6,387 bases of DNA from Actinomycetota bacterium. GTDB lineage: Bacteria; Margulisbacteria; Marinamargulisbacteria; SXXA01. Positions 5,893 through 6,387 of this stretch are shown piece after piece; position 1 is the first letter of the stretch; each line of letters begins with the position of its first letter. The stretch is taken from contig SXXA01000016.1 of the NCBI GenBank assembly GCA_005791325.1, positions 1 through 6,387 on the forward strand, read 5' to 3'. The notes under the pieces are model-generated. The model saw only the letters and a list, made by a program, of their open reading frames with translations, made no database searches and was not told the origin of the DNA. Position numbers and translations under genes: made by a program.

Positions 5893-6387
5893 CTAACAAC
5901 ACGGGGACGATGGGCCCAAGGTCTCAGATAGGATCGTAAATAACGTGGTGGCCAGCCCCCCTTGCCCCTGTTGAACCGATTGGTAAATGGATTTACCCAT
6001 TTGCACCCCAGGCTGGTCAAATGGGTTAATCCCCCATATCAACCCCTGAAAAATGGTCCGATTTTCCATGTAGGCCAATAATGCGCCGTAGGTATCTGGG
6101 GTGAGTTCATCCATTACCACCAAAGTTACAGGTCGATTTCCCTTACAATCGGGCACCCCACTGATGCCCGATGACCCCTTTGCCAACGCAACGGTCTGGC
6201 TCGCAACATGGGCCAATAACAACGACCGGGTGTTGGGGGATTGGGTTTGTTGAGACTGCCTCACCACCACACATTCCAGCGGAATAACTTGGGTTCCTTG
6301 GTGTAATTGCTGAAAAAAAGAATGTTGGGATTGGGTACCCGTCCCCCCTAAAATAGCGGGGGCTGTTGGCACCGACAACGCCTCACC
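5893..6387 (-). CDS. pgi: Glucose-6-phosphate isomerase, C-terminal part (5' end outside window)
   Basis: Pgi interconverts glucose-6-phosphate and fructose-6-phosphate in glycolysis and gluconeogenesis. The 164 visible residues are the C-terminal part of the enzyme, and the frame stays open to the right edge. Numbering from the first visible residue, GTQSQHSFFQQLHQGT is at 17-32 with the catalytic His29. The AN..AQ..AL..G region reads AHVASQTVALAKG (59-71). The second family signature is at 115-132 (GLIWGINPFDQPGVQMGK), ending in the catalytic Lys132. Within that signature the normally conserved Glu of GVE is Gln129. The C-terminus is short and ends in two cysteines. The stop TAG is 146 bases before ahpC, with no intrinsic terminator between, so some read-through into the operon is possible. 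Identification is secure despite truncation. Confidence 0.94.
   Translation of the reverse strand, partial: GEALSVPTAPAILGGTGTQSQHSFFQQLHQGTQVIPLECVVVRQSQQTQSPNTRSLLLAHVASQTVALAKGSSGISGVPDCKGNRPVTLVVMDELTPDTYGALLAYMENRTIFQGLIWGINPFDQPGVQMGKSIYQSVQQGQGGLATTLFTILSETLGPSSPCC

Noticed and set aside
5760..6020. 86-codon open frame on the minus strand crossing the end of pgi into the gap before ahpC
   Set aside because: It overlaps pgi in another frame, has no ribosome binding site, and its composition is Arg/Pro/Trp-rich without family motifs. The part beyond pgi is about 45 codons and looks like intergenic sequence.
1..6387. CRISPR arrays, insertion sequences, tRNA or rRNA genes, riboswitches
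   Set aside because: No regularly spaced repeats, transposase-like frames, cloverleaf sequences or long structured leaders were seen; almost all sequence is accounted for by conserved enzymes.

Overview
The window is a compact bacterial locus in which every supported gene is on the minus strand, so transcription runs from high to low coordinates. It enters with the end of a glucose-6-phosphate isomerase gene (pgi). A 146-base intergenic gap follows, then eight closely packed genes: a typical 2-Cys peroxiredoxin (ahpC type), a Fe/Mn-family superoxide dismutase, peptide deformylase (def), diaminopimelate decarboxylase (lysA), the membrane diadenylate cyclase cdaA, ketopantoate hydroxymethyltransferase (panB), 7-cyano-7-deazaguanine synthase (queC), and the N-terminal part of an aldehyde dehydrogenase cut by the window edge.

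The eight genes are separated by 15 and 11 bases, then overlap by 14, 1, 4 and 4 bases, and end with a 16-base gap. This is the layout of one translationally coupled operon. The only plausible promoter lies in the pgi-ahpC gap. It has a -35-like TTGGCA overlapped by a 16-base imperfect inverted repeat that could be an operator. The first two operon genes, ahpC and sod, have consensus AGGAGG ribosome binding sites. The downstream genes mostly rely on stop/start overlaps.

Functionally the operon begins with peroxide and superoxide defence. It then mixes general housekeeping (N-terminal deformylation, lysine and diaminopimelate metabolism, c-di-AMP signalling, pantothenate/CoA, queuosine precursor) with an NAD(P)-dependent aldehyde oxidation step. 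No phage, transposon, CRISPR or tRNA sequence is visible.

The organism cannot be named from this window. A cdaA gene directly after lysA, and a LysA of the cyanobacterial/Firmicute style (IEAHTH, DSKFG), suggest Cyanobacteriota in the broad sense, possibly a non-photosynthetic sister lineage; this is an inference. The standard bacterial code fits, with TAA, TAG and TGA all used as stops. Gly is often GGG and Pro often CCC, so long G runs occur on the coding strand. Two of these deserve attention: a G10 run inside the superoxide dismutase gene beside a metal ligand, and a G8 run between queC and the aldehyde dehydrogenase that sets whether an ATGA-coupled start is in frame.

Nothing here is clearly a new system. 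The best leads are the length-variable G runs, the candidate operator, and the unusual gene set sharing one transcript.
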